Assembly (NCBI RefSeq): GCF_000150275.1
Contig: NW_002060961.1
Location: 897,153-947,005 of the forward strand
Source: Trichoplax adhaerens
Taxonomy: Eukaryota; Placozoa; Uniplacotomia; Trichoplacea; Trichoplacidae
Length of the DNA: 49,853 bases
Direction of reading: 5' to 3'
The notes beneath the pieces are model-generated. The model was not told the DNA's origin. It saw only the letters and a list, made by a program, of their open reading frames with translations, and searched no databases. Numbering within the stretch: position 1 is the first letter of the stretch; every line of letters begins with the position of its first letter. Made by a program: the position numbers and the translations under genes. Positions 37,291-49,790 of this stretch are shown in pieces.

Positions 37291-37464
37291 GCCCGAAGTC
37301 AATTTTTCAACCTTGCCTTGGCTATCTCCTCCGCTTGGATTGTAACCATCGGCCCACTGGGCCCGAAGTCATTTTTGCAAACTCTTGTTGGTGTTTACTC
37401 GTTGGCATCGATTATTGCAATTTTTGGACTTCAAGTTACTTCTTCCAACTCAAGTAATAGCGAT

Positions 37465-39376
37465 ATGGCGTTAAAAGCAGTCTGTTGTTTACAAGGACCT
37501 GTTGTCAGTGGTACTATCTTTTTCCAACAAGAGGTAAGGATTGCATAATGGAGAGGCAGCCAAGATGGGCTGCAAGGTGTGTGTGCCTTGTTGTTGACCG
37601 CCACATCAGCATGGTGTTGCAGCCTCGTTTCTTCTTCATATCCGCATTGCAATAAACGATCTAGAAATGCTCTATCTGGTTCTACCATTGATTTTTTCTT
37701 CAAACACATCCAACGTTGCTCATTTCTACCCCTTTTTCCAACAAGTTTACATGTGCTGATATTGCAAAAATATCAGTACTACAGTCCTTGATCTCTTTGT
37801 GCCAGTGCCAATTTTTTCTGTCGTCCTCATCTTGTTTGGACTTCATTTTCCCAATGGCTTGGACTCTTGCTACCGCCGTGCTAAGATACTAGCGGATGCC
37901 GTAAAAACAAATAACATCTCATGTTACTGTCTTGATAACATGCAAGAAAAGTACAGTACAACTCTTCACTTGTCTACAGGCTATTGGCACCCTACCTCTT
38001 TTCTATTTTGACCCCTTTCAAGTGTGCTCGATCTGCACAGCACAAAACAAGGCACAACTTGCAAAGTAATCAAGCACTCGTACCGATCAGATCCATTTCA
38101 CACCGACTTCTTTTCCCTTCTTTCACCATTCCACTCATCGTCCAACAACTTCTTGCGATGCTCTTATACGTCGTGTACTATCAAAACGATTCCACCCAAA
38201 TGGGTGATCCGTCTATGTACAATACTAAACTTTCAACACTATACACAAAACTTCATTTCCGCCACAAAAGAGCCCAAAAGTCCCAGTGCTAATAATAATA
38301 CCATGATAAGCCTCCACAGTAGTATACATTGGCGGGCTTTAGCTTTACCTTCATGTCTAATCAAATTATGTTCGGATAAACATGCTTCACTTTTTTGATA
38401 TCACTCTCTTACCTACGCCAACAGTATTCATGGTTGACATGATTTAAAACACTTTCTCAATGATTGTAGAATGAATTGTCATTTTTATGCCATATTTCAT
38501 AATTAGAGCGGCACAGGGCCAATCCGCATCTCTGGTGAAGTCAAAGGTTTAGCACCTGGAAAGCATGGCTTCCACGTTCATGAATTTGGCGATAACACGC
38601 AAGGTAAAATACATAGCTCCTATCAGTCTCGTCGTCCAATGATTAACCCACATTGACAACGATGGCTGAGAAAATAGATTAGTTTCAAGTCGCGGTCAAG
38701 TATACTAGTAGCTTTAGCTTGGGTTATGTTAGGCTGTTTGTGATATTCACCAAGGGTCCAAGTCATGTAATATTTTGAACCAAAATTGTTACATCAAGGT
38801 TGTACAAGTGCCGGAGGTCATTATAACCCTCATAAAAAGGTACATGGTGCGCCAGGGGATGAAATCAGGTTAGTTTATGCAAAAGTATGGACAACATACA
38901 AGGCTGACTTTGCTATAATTATGTTATGGTGAATACAATTGAATATCACCATCTTGACATTATTGTAAATCTATTTTCATGGGATAGCATTGTTGACTTA
39001 CTCATGACTAACTCACAAGACATTTCATATCAATAGACATGTTGGTGATCTCGGCAACATCGAAGCTAATGAACAAGGAGTAGCAAGTATTAATATGACT
39101 GATAGAATGGTGACATTAACTGGACCATATTCATGCATCGGCAGAACTATTGTTGTAAGTGGATGGCGCACATCGTTGATCAACTATCTTTATTATCGTA
39201 TCATCGGAGATTGTCAATCACTAACAAAATGCTCTTTCTCTTTTTTTCACAAAACAACCGATTAGGTCCACGAAGGTGTCGACGATTTAGGAAAAGGTGG
39301 TCATGAATTGAGTTTAACTACGGGTAACGCTGGTGCTCGTGTTGCTTGTGGAGTTATTGGTATTACCAAATGTTAA
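37465..39376 (+). CDS. SOD1: Cu/Zn superoxide dismutase, complete five-exon gene
   Basis: This enzyme converts superoxide to oxygen and peroxide in the cytosol. Exons are 37465-37533, 38507-38603, 38799-38868, 39037-39154 and 39266-39376, all with GT..AG borders in matching phase, giving 154 aa, the usual length. It starts [18 protein letters not shown]. Copper and zinc ligands are present: [11 protein letters not shown] (His46, His48), GHYNPH (His63), KVHG (His71), RHVGDLGN (His80, Asp83) and VVHEG (His120). Cys57 is in GCTS, and the C-terminal signature [12 protein letters not shown] holds Arg143 and Cys146. There is no signal peptide on the standard start. The frame is open upstream from an ATG at 37,318 and would add a partly hydrophobic 49-residue leader, which I think is fortuitous. 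Intron 1 (973 bp) contains only shadow frames. The gene is convergent with SCAF4/8. Confidence 0.96.
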
Positions 39377-39442
39377 CAACGTGCTAGTTCAAAGCTACAT
39401 GCCAACTGTTGAACAACAGTTGGCATCCATAGCAAGGCTTGT

Positions 39443-39448
39443 AATAAA
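39443..39448 (+). promoter_or_regulatory. AATAAA poly(A) signal of SOD1
   Basis: AATAAA lies 67 bp past the SOD1 stop codon and is the first such hexamer downstream, so the 3' UTR is probably short. Confidence 0.65.
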
Positions 39449-41563
39449 AATTCTGCACCACCTCTGTGACCGCTTGATAGTCACATTGATTCGATTTTAA
39501 TCTCGTCAATACTTGTAGAGCACTAATTACCTGTAGCTAGAAAAAGCTGACTATTAATTACCGATTCTTGTTGTTAACAACAGTAAGTTACGGCTTGAAG
39601 GCTCATTTTGTCCTATAAACCCAAATGATAGTTTGTATGCTAGGTGTCTCACTGGTTTACGTGGTGCATCGCTGTATTATTAATAGTGCTGTTTATCAGA
39701 CGTACCAAATTATCTGCTATTAATTAATAAAGACATTTTGTGAAATTTTTCCTACTGTATTGAGCCTATTTGAACAGATAGTTTGCTATCATTGGAGAAT
39801 ACGTAAGTCACTACATACTTTGGTTGAAGTTTTGCTCCGGATATTCAATCAGCATGCATTATATCCGCTAGTACGATCCAAAATGCAATAGCGTATGATG
39901 TGACTCGAGAACAGCGTTAAAACCACAGCAACGAGTCCTACTAACTAATCTGGAAATGACGGTTTATAGTCAACTAGACTAATAACGGGATAACAACATA
40001 ATCCAAGTTTTCGCCTCATTAGGGAGAAAAGATAGGTTCATTTCATCCACTTCAAGAAAATTTAGTAAAGTTAAAAAGGTAAAAATGGAACATCGAAACA
40101 AGTAATGTAAATGCTAGGCGTTAATAACTTCCAAGCAATGATACATTTGCAGTATGAATTCAGTGTATCGCAATAGCAATTTTAATCGAATACTACAGGA
40201 GATACGCAAAATACCCTTTACTGCATAATCCAATGAAGTAGCCAAAGTAATAAATAAACAAAAACAACAGTAACAATCTAATGTATTAAAAGTTATCAAT
40301 AAAATCTTACGCGATTACTGTATGCGCGTGGGTAGAACGGCAAGAGGACAATTTCAATGTCAACATGATCGAATACTTCCATGCTATGCGAATAATACAT
40401 CATTACTAAAATCATAAACAAGTTACGCAGTAGGCATTTTACAAGACTTAATTATTCAGTTTCATTAATCTTAAAAGCAAAAACGTTGTAAATCGTTCTC
40501 AACGGATCGAAAACAATCATTTGCAGTAACCATGCAATTATAGAAAGTGCGTATACGTCGTACATGAGATACAATACTGGACAAATTATGCCTAGGAATA
40601 ATCAACATCATGGCACGCCATGTAGAGTGAGATACAACAGTGAATCTCCATTCATTGATGTTATGAAAGAGCAAAACTAACTACATGAATAAAAAGAGAG
40701 AATCGGCTATCATATGCGATCTTTTGGTTATCTACTTTTTAACTAATTACAATATGCTTAGGTACTAATCATCATGCAAACTAGAACAGAGTAATGTGTA
40801 AGCGGTGTTCTATTCACTCCAACACTGGATTCAGAATACTGTATTAAAACAGACATATTCTTGTTGACATGATTTAGGAAGATGCTTTACATTAAAAACT
40901 TGCAAGATTTGTCTCAACGTTTTCATTCATCAGTTTTACGTTCTCATTGTGGTACGGCTTATTAATGGCATTTTCCGGTACTCTACCAATTCACATCTCC
41001 AGAAAATGGGATACATCTTTACAATAATACTCAACTTCATTGGGCAAATCCATTTTATCAATTCTTGCATTGAACAATATCTACGCAAGTTACTTGCACC
41101 ACAATTCAATAGATTTGCTAGACCAGCAGCTAATAGCCGTTCTATAAGGCACACTAAGCGTTTACATGTACCGTATACAATGCTCGTGTAAAATTGCTAA
41201 CAGCCACAGTCTAATATAATTAATACCTTAATGTTTTAACAGTACCAAATACGGCAGATAACCTGATTGGTTTGGTACAAAATAAGATACGTTAGCTTGC
41301 ATAGTAAACATGCTCAGCACAAAATGATAAAGGCTCGATTGCGCATCCCAGCTATAAGTACAATGTAATTAATCTCTTTTATCATGTGCATTTTAAATAC
41401 TTGATTGGTTCAACATAAAAAATTTACATTTGGTCAGCAACTACCTGACATATTTTACAGATTAATGATGCAAAATTAAAAATGTTTCGATGCCAATAAT
41501 GATCAATTTAGTAATTATTCCGTCATCTAAAGCCTAAATGGGTAACAATATTATCTCAGTTTA
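39449..41563. other. Intergenic between convergent SOD1 and SCAF4/8; no gene recognised
   Basis: Short frames of 61-80 codons (minus 40,114-40,299, minus 40,471-40,674, and the pair around 40,936-41,191) have no domain and overlap on opposite strands. The stretch should include the 3' UTRs of both genes. Confidence 0.5.
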
Positions 41564-41565
41564 TT
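41560..41565 (-). promoter_or_regulatory. AATAAA overlapping the SCAF4/8 stop codon and a donor-like site
   Basis: The minus strand reads GATAGGTAATAAACTGAG. The stop TAA is at 41,566-41,564, AATAAA shares its last two bases, and AG|GTAATA also resembles a splice donor. It could be a poly(A) signal, an alternative donor, or coincidence. Confidence 0.35.
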
Positions 41566-44500
41566 ACCTATCATTTCTATCGTCCCATCTACTAGCCCTA
41601 CTACGTCGATCTCTTTTGCTATTATGAAAATTATCGTTATGACGTCTTTCTCTTTTACTACGACTTCCAAAATTTCTATCATCTTTCCTATCATGTATAC
41701 TATCTTCGTTACGATCGTCTCGGTAACGTTTCCTATTATCATGGTAACGATCCATTCTACGGTTGTCCGAATTGTCACTACTTTCTTCTGGTCGTTCTTG
41801 TATTGCTTGATTAACATTATTCTTAATATTATTACTACCACTAACGGTATTCCTATTCATTCTATTGTCATTACTACTTCCAAGTAATGGTGGATAAGGA
41901 TGTGAAGAGGAAGGGCCAAAATCTCCTCTAGGTCTTGCAGCCATAAGCGGTTGAGGAGGATTCCCTTGCAGGTCCATTGGAGGTATACTACTGGTAATGC
42001 TAGGCGGGTTAAAAGAAGGGAAATTTATTCCCATAGGATGACCTGGTCCCGGATGTATCGTTGGTGGTACTCCCATGGGTGGTGGAGCACGAAATTGTAT
42101 TGGAGGAGGCGGAGGAGCATTAAATCCGGCAGGAATTCCACCTTGTGGCCTTTGAACCATTAATCCTGTAGCATCAGGAATATTACTTTTCTCATTACTT
42201 TCAGTATCAATACTATTAATACCATTGCTATTCATGTCAACATTATTGGTATTATTATTGCCGCGCTGTAAAACTGGAATCCTCGATGCTGTCATACTTT
42301 CTGCATCATTATTGATATTTGGATAATATTCGTTAGTAGAGCCCATTTCGTTAACTGCAGAGGCATTCATACTAACGGCATCATCAACTGTTGTATTCAA
42401 AATAACAATAATAGAAATATGTTATTCACCAGCCAAACATGCATCAACAGTTCAAGTGGTTCAATAGCGAAAGCAGTCCTAATTAGTACAATAAAAATGT
42501 TCTATTTATCTCTTATTCATTCGTAAATGTAAAAACCTTTCTCTGGTACGATTGTTCCAGGCGGTAAAGTCTGGCGATCTACAAATCCACCCTCTTCTAA
42601 CATTTCCACATTGACAGACTTGTCTTTTAAAGCTGACCAGGGTATATATGATACTCCAAGTTCAACATTCCAACAATCTTTGAAACGACCTTTAATTCCC
42701 TTACCAGGCGCCCAAGCGACTTTGCAATTACTATTTTGAATTCGCAAACTTTGAAGATTTCTTACAGCTAGAACAGCACCCTCTCGCGACTGCATGCAAA
42801 CAAAAGCGCACCCTCGAGGCGGTATTAACTACAATCGAAGTGAAATTGCTGGTGTAAGCTTTATTATTTACAATTCAAGTTTAGTGTTTGAATAACGAAC
42901 TTGATAAAATACGTACGTCAATAGATTTTATAGAGCCAAATTGCTCAAAGGCCTCTGATATTCTATCCTGACCAACTGACCGTGGCAGATGCCCAACGAA
43001 AATAGTTCTACTACATACTATAATCAATAACAGCATCAATGTAAAATATAACTTCAATTATAGTACATACTACACAAATAATTCAATTAATGTTATAATT
43101 ACCAGTAATTTTATCTGGTTGAGATGGTGGTATAACATCAGGATCATCCGTTGAATATGAGCTCCCAGTTTGAGCCCTGCCTGATGATTTATCTTGCTCA
43201 TATGTATTAATGTTAGGTTCTCTAGGTGTACTATCGGTATTTGATGCATTAGCAAGGATTTGATGATACTGATTTAAAATTTCTGCTGGGTCAATTATAT
43301 CCATTTTACTATGAAATTTACAAGTAGATACGGAAAAAAGATATAAATAGAAATATTTTAAACTGAAAACTCACAAAAAAAGTAATTAGAAATCAATCGT
43401 TACCTTGTAGTAGTAGCTGCCTCAGATTGCCGTCTACTTTCTTCTTCAGCCAGGCGTTGCTTTTGTTCTGCTATTCTTGCAGCGTCATCTTCATCATCAC
43501 CGTAATCGAAGTCGTCAAGAAGATTCTGATAAAAATATGACAACACGTTATTTAAATGTAATAGGTCTCAGTTCTCAATCTATTGTTGTTATCGATTACA
43601 GTTTTTATTTATACTATATTACAGTGACAATTTTACGTTGTAACTTATACCCAATTTTGAATATCAGATTAGTATCATTATAACAAATACTCCCATCCAT
43701 CTAAATAGATACAATCAACAGTACAGTATGGTGGCTATTCACGCTAGGCTTACGTTTAATATGTGCGTATATACATTTATATAAATACAAGAAGAAAGGA
43801 TATTGTCCCTATTTAATTAACCCTATTCAATTAGTCTTAAAAGAAATGCTACTTGAGAAACCAACAAATTTGATACATTTATTACCAATTTATGTCATTA
43901 AAAGTTTACCTCTCGATTGTAAGATTTAGATTTGGACGCCAAAGTTGCAGCGCCAGCTCTTTTCAACATGTCCTTTAAAACTGAATTATCCAAAGATTGA
44001 ATATTTTTAAAAACATTTTGCTTTGAAGCAACTGAAGGGGTAGTGTTATCGCCACGAGCAGTTATACTTGTTTCTGCGGATATTTTCATGGAATCTTTAG
44101 TAATTTCTAAGACACGGAAAAAGTACATAATTATATTTTCAAGAACAGCTTACAAAGTACATATATTTAATAGTCGTTAATATTTTCAAGTTACCTTCGC
44201 CCAATCCCATAGTTAATAACGGTTGTGTAATATCCTCTTTGTAGATGCCGTTCTCAGTCCAAAGTTTTAGTACTCTGACAATTTTACTCTATATTGCAAA
44301 ATGTTGTAATTATATCACTAACAGCTATAACTGCACAACTTGGATAGGTTATCACACCAATGAATTTATTTATTAGCTAAAAAGCTGTACTATATGTGAA
44401 GTGTAACGAATTGATTATTCTGATATCATGCCAATACTAACCTTGTCATCATTACGACATTTATATAAATTTTCAAAGGTCTCGTTTATATTTTTACTGA

Positions 44501-45744
44501 ATCTAGGAGCGTACATGTCCTTTTCGTCACCATACTACAAATAGAAAAATCCCATAGAAATGCATTAACAAATATTGCCATATCTTCTAATGGCATTCAT
44601 TTCAATTTTTATACGAGTATGTATGCATACTTGAATAGTAGAAAATTACCGTTCATTTAGAATATACCATAGGCAAAAAGTAAATTTTAGAATCTTGGCA
44701 AGTTATTATTTTATACTGACAGCGTTTAAAATAAAGGGTTATAAGATTACCTGATATTTAGATTGGCGGATTATTGAATCCATAATATACAAGGCTGGCA
44801 ACTTATATTCAGGACCACACTGAAATTATAAGTTATAGAATCATAAGCGTACAATAAGATCGTAAAAAGAATCCATTGCGAGAACTTATATTCGGTAAGT
44901 CTGAATGAATTTCCAACTTCCAACAAAAATTATAACGTCATTTAACAATCTTAGCTCGAACTACAATCTGCGTTTATGATAAGTATTACAACTTTAAAAC
45001 TTCTCTTTAGTCTATATAAAAAGCTTTATTTGATTGAAATTTTTTCTTGAATACAATATGAACTGGGCAAAGATAATATCTCTATCAATGTACAACACCG
45101 GAATGATGAGATGCAGTTATTTTGTTGCAGTCAAAGTATCTTACCTTATGAATAAACTTTTCCAGATTCATTACAACATGCTTGTAGAACTAGGTAGAAA
45201 TGTAAACAACTCAATAAAGTTAACAACAGCTTTAACTAGCATGTCAATATGTACACAAATACTTATAAAATGGTTACACTATATCATTCATGAATTTATT
45301 CACTGTACAACGTAAGACATTTAGGGTATTATCAACTGTGAATAAATTTATAGAATGCGCAGCTTGTGTTTTAACATCTGCAAGACATTATGGAGTATCT
45401 TCTCGCCAATTTACTACAGCAATGGAGGAATTTTACTTTTCTAGAGTCGGTAATGTCTTTTTAAGCCTTGATATTTAAGGAAATTGGCTATAAATAGCGC
45501 GAGTTGCACTGCTTAGGGGTGCAAATTAATATATCACGACATGCTATTTACAGTAATCGAGCCAGTAGTACATGTAGTACATGTTAGAAGATGAAGTCAT
45601 AGGCAGAGCCTGTAAAGAAATTATTGAATAACAGATCATATCGTGCTAGGTCAAACTTACTCGCATAGCTCTCATTGCCGCCTTGGTCACACTGTGTACC
45701 TTACTACGAGACAGAGGTAACTTGGTCTGGTATACACTTCGCAG
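41564..45744 (-). CDS. SCAF4/8: SCAF4/SCAF8-like CTD-associated RNA-binding protein (first exon not found)
   Basis: SCAF4/8 proteins bind the RNA polymerase II C-terminal domain and block premature poly(A) site use. Eleven exons join in one frame (708 codons): 45744-45661, 45189-45145, 44819-44751, 44534-44442, 44288-44195, 44106-43910, 43525-43404, 43308-43103, 43017-42917, 42828-42537, 42387-41564. The first five form the CTD-interacting domain: SKVHSVTKAAMRAMR, FYKHVV, CGPEYKLPALYIMDSIIRQS, YAPRFSKNI, KIVRVLKLW. Then come an acidic segment LLDDFDYGDDEDD and an RRM with RNP2 TIFVGHL and RNP1 RGCAFVCM. The block KDCWNVELGVSYIPW after the RRM is characteristic of this family. A Pro-rich region and an Arg/Asp-rich, RS-like tail end the protein. 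The 15 or so N-terminal residues must be on an exon above 45,744 ending in phase 0. The 42,537 donor (AAAG|GTTTTT) is weak but phase-matched. Confidence 0.92.
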
Positions 45745-48480
45745 CTAGAAAAAAGTGAAAAGTTTAACAAAACATGAAATTAGTTGCCAACACATCACTG
45801 TACTTAACCCTTAAAGAGCATTGATTGATTAAACGATATTCAATCATTCCACGCTGTATCTACATTACTACTGCAAATAGTCGAATCGGTCCATTATAAT
45901 GAATTGTCCAAAAATTTGTAAATCAGTTTTCAGTTGTACAGATACAAACAGAACAGAATAGTATAATTAACTTTCGTACTTGATGATTGTTTCCATACTT
46001 CATAATTTAATATAAGATGAGTGACATGAATTTAACATTATCACTACTATCGACACGTGTTATGATATATGTATAAAGTAGACCTGCTGTCAACTTTTAA
46101 TTTCCCACCCAAAACCGGTATCAATGAGAGCAATATAGCTCGCTCTATTCAGTCAAGAAATACCGATTCATCATTACTGTACATTAGAGTCGAGTTTTGT
46201 CATTTAGTTCATTTAAATCCTACGCCAACACTGACATGTGACAAGATGTAGTAAATTTACTTTCAATTGTCAATTTCTTACGCAATAGCCAAGCATCAAT
46301 GCAAGCAATGCAGCCCTAGAAAATTCTCACGATACATTTTTCAGCGTTATATAGCCACTAATGAGTCACTAGCAACGTTATTAGTTTACAGTTACAGTAG
46401 TACCATATAGGGTTAAGAGAAAGCGTATGATTATCGCAGAAAAACATGTCTATAACGAGAAGTAGATAGCGAGATCGAATTAGATTGAATGGTTACAGTA
46501 AGGCAACATAAGCTTACTATTGTAGGCTTATTGGATGAAACTTTGTGGTGGCCTATCTAGCGTTCTTCTATTTCAGGAAATGGAAATGGACAGAATTCTG
46601 CATTCAATCTGCGTTTAACTTGACTCCAAATGCAACAGTTGACGTACGCAAGTAGAGTTTTGTGCTATGATGGGTAAACATTCAGTACTGTTTTCTTCTT
46701 CATAGCGTAATTAAACGGTAAAGATTGAATAGCTGTGGGTAATTTGAGGATGATCGACACTTTCCTTGCTCTCACTTTGAAGTATGAACTATCAGAAAGC
46801 CGTCAAAGTGACTTAGCCTAGTCAGCTAGCGTAAGTCGATATGACCAAGACCCTATGGGAAGGAGAGATTTTCGTCGTTTTATCATTGCATGGTGCGCTA
46901 TACATTAACACCTATAGTCGATTGCAAGACATCGGCCCAATTTTCAAGTAAATTTGTTGCGATCTATCTTATCATGGATCAATTACTGATCTATGCGCTA
47001 TTTCAAACTAGTCATGCTATAAATATGTAGCAATAACGACGGAAACCTTGGCAAATCTTCTAGCAGAATTTCCTTTACCCGGCCTAACCAAGGATGATGG
47101 CTAAACAGTAGGCAATACTCTTCAGACTACTAACTAAGAAACTGTCATCGTCGATCATCGCCTCCTGAAGAGAACTATATTACATAGCTACGATCGTTGA
47201 AGAAATGCTGTGCTGGGCTGATCAATCTAGACTTGATTTTGATGTCATCCTTGTTTGCTTTTTTGACATTTAGATGGCGATCTTGATTTGTATCAAGTTC
47301 AAATTACGTGACTGCGACATGACGATTGGATTGACTTGGCTAAGCCTATCCAAAACCCATACTGGCATTCTATAGTTGATCACAGAACCCAACTAGTTGT
47401 ATGTGCAATCCCTTGACTAAATAAAGACCCTAAGAAATGGTTGAACAAACTCTAACAAAGTCTGTATAATCCTCGATGACGATTGCCTCCTCAAAATAGC
47501 CAGTTTTGATGGACTTTTTGGATAGGACCTGAAGTGTGGCATGATCGAGTAGAGTACAAGCTCCAGGTGGACAGCGATCGTCCGTCATTCCCACATACAA
47601 ACTGACTAGAGCAATACAGCTGAATGGTGTATAGTACTGTCAACAGTCAACAACATGAGCTGCTGCCAACGGCTTCCACAGCGAAAATGGATTGGCAAGA
47701 AAAATGCAAGATGAATGTATATGCCATTTACTGAAAAGATGAGAGCAAGATTGGAATACTTTACAGTTGTCCATGCTATCTTTTACTGTAATATTCATTC
47801 ATTTGAAGTGAGCTAGCGTAGCATAGTGTACTTTTGATGTGTGTTGTCGATTGGAATACTAGACGTAGGGCTGGAGAAGGTACCTGATAGCGACGTGTGT
47901 GGTATTGGCTATCATCATCTTACCTCGCTACAGAATGACTGTAAAATTTCATTGGCTGAACCTTCTGACATACTGCCGTCAATGTGGATAGCGTACCCAA
48001 TCGATGAATATTAAATAGAATAAGTTAAGTTGGCAATAAAGGAAGGAAACAGTCTGCGTCTTGAGCAATGACTTTATGGAAAGCCAACTTCCATTCCAAT
48101 TCACGGTCCAATATTGTCAACTCGTCCACCCACGGCTACCTAAATCAATCCAATGCTAATACTGCCAATGTCTTCTTGGTAGTCTTGATCAATCAATACG
48201 TTTGCATCGACAATTAGAGCCTAAATGGAATCTCTTGAGCAGCCAATGGAGAGAGGAAAGAGAAATGGTTGGCGCTGGTCCTTCTGTTCTGTTGAATCTT
48301 TGTAGCAGGCTTTTGGGCTGCCACTGTACTGCACATGCGCACTGTCCATGCGTCCTGTAGACGGTGAGTCCCTTCTGGGCTTTCCAGTACGAACCCTGAC
48401 CGTAACAGTACCGTTCTGAACCGAACCGTGCCGCAACCGGTACGGTACAGAACGCAAAACAAGGAAAATGTCTCCAGGAC
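45745..48480. other. No recognised gene; region upstream of SCAF4/8
   Basis: This should contain the SCAF4/8 promoter and first exon, but I could not find a short Met-initiated exon with a phase-0 donor that resembles the family. Plus-strand frames (for example 46,069-46,251) have no domain. Around 45,570 the short run gtagtacat is directly repeated. Confidence 0.45.
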
Positions 48481-49020
48481 AGTGCACAGTACTGACGACT
48501 GCTACAGTACGTAGTACTGTAGCAGTCTATGACATGGTGTCGGGTACTTACTGGGCGTTCTATAGTACGTACTGTACAGTACGTCCACTGTTGAGGTCTA
48601 CCTTGAGTGTACAGTGTACAGTCAAGGTAAAAGTGGAGGCATTTCATACTCAACAGTACTGTGGACAGTGGACTGTACTGTACCTTGTATAGCACAATAC
48701 AGGATTGTATGTTGGCACGTGGACAAGCCATGCGTGCTACGCTCGACATTACTAGTTCAAGATGGGTCGGTCGTGCATGACCATTTGCAATGGCTTTACT
48801 GTGTAGTAAAAAAGACGAACAGTCTATGCTTCGGAACTAGTTGATGTACAGCCATCTTAGAACACCGATCTACAGTAGTACAAGATGATAGCGGCACCTT
48901 TTACCTTTTATCCTTCAAGATTGCATGGAGACTCATTGTACTGTACAGTGTACAGTACAACGTTTCTACAATGTACAGTATAAAACGTAGACTTACTGTA
49001 CTGTAGATACTGTAGGTTGC
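48481..49020. repeat. Cluster of long perfect inverted repeats built from TACTGTA
   Basis: At 48,497-48,527, 14-bp arms (GACTGCTACAGTAC and its reverse complement) flank a 3-nt spacer. At 48,567-48,584 there is an 18-bp perfect palindrome, ACGTACTGTACAGTACGT. At 48,936-48,960, 12-bp arms (TTGTACTGTACA and its reverse complement) flank one base. Shorter gtacagt and tactgta blocks lie between and after them. The density is far above that of the gene regions. Confidence 0.85.
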
Positions 49021-49790
49021 TAATAGTGACATTAGTTTTGCTATCCACATGATTTTCTATTCAGCCCAAGCCATGACATGCCGAGACCAGTGTTGACTAT
49101 GATGACGAAGAACAAATGCAAAAGGAATGTCACTAGTCAAGAGCGGACGCGGACTTGCTCCCTAGGCCAATACTGTACGTTGCTAATAGTGACATTAGTT
49201 TTGCTATCCACATGATTTTCTATTCAGCCCAAGCCATGACATGCCGAGACCAGTGTTGACTATGATGATGAAGAACAAATGCAAAAGGAATGTCACTAGT
49301 CAAGAGCGGACGCGGACTTGCTCCCTAGGCCAATACTGTACGTTGCTAATAGTGACATTAGTTTTGCTATCCACATGATTTTCTATTCAGCCCAAGCCAT
49401 GACATGCCGAGACCAGTGTTGACTATGATGATCAAGAACAAATGCAAAAGGAATGTCACTAGTCAAGAGCGGACGCTGACTTGCTCCCTAGGAGACCCAA
49501 TAATACTATATCGTCAACATGATTTTCTACTCAGCCCAAGCCATGACATGCCGAGACCAGTGTTGACTATGATAATCAATAACAAATGCAAAAGGAATGT
49601 CACTAGTCAAGAGCGGACGCTGACTTGCTCCCTACACCAATAACACTATATCGTCAACATGATTTTCTACTCAGCCCAAGCCATGACATGCCGAGACCAG
49701 TGTTGACTACGATAATCAACAACAAATGCAAAAGGAATGTCACTAGTCAAGAGCGGACGCGGACTTGCTCCCTAGACCAATACTGTATCG
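49021..49790. repeat. Five-unit tandem repeat with two linker types
   Basis: A core of about 120 bp (acatgattttcta..cagcccaagccatgac..ccgagaccagtgttgac..cactagtcaagagcggacg..cttgctccc) starts at 49,047, 49,210, 49,373, 49,517 and 49,657. The first steps are exactly 163 bp, with a linker containing tactgtacgttgctaatag; the later steps are 144 and 140 bp, with a shorter linker containing aatactatatcgtca. The cores are nearly identical, so the array is young. The 79-codon frame at 49,404-49,643 is a repeat by-product. Confidence 0.95.

Noticed and set aside
41624-41887. Plus-strand and alternative minus-strand frames over the SCAF4/8 last exon
   Set aside because: They are shadows of the Arg/Asp-rich coding sequence, with runs of Ile, Thr and Val from its complement.
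45290-45478. 62-codon plus-strand frame near the CID exons
   Set aside because: It lies antisense in the intron between SCAF4/8 exons 2 and 3 and has no domain.
48189-48749. 186-codon minus-strand open frame, the longest outside recognised genes
   Set aside because: It overlaps the TACTGTA palindromes, is crowded with Cys, Tyr and Val from that motif, has open frames on both strands over the same bases, and shows no domain.
49404-49643. 79-codon plus-strand frame with repeated segments
   Set aside because: It is a by-product of the 140-163-bp tandem repeat.
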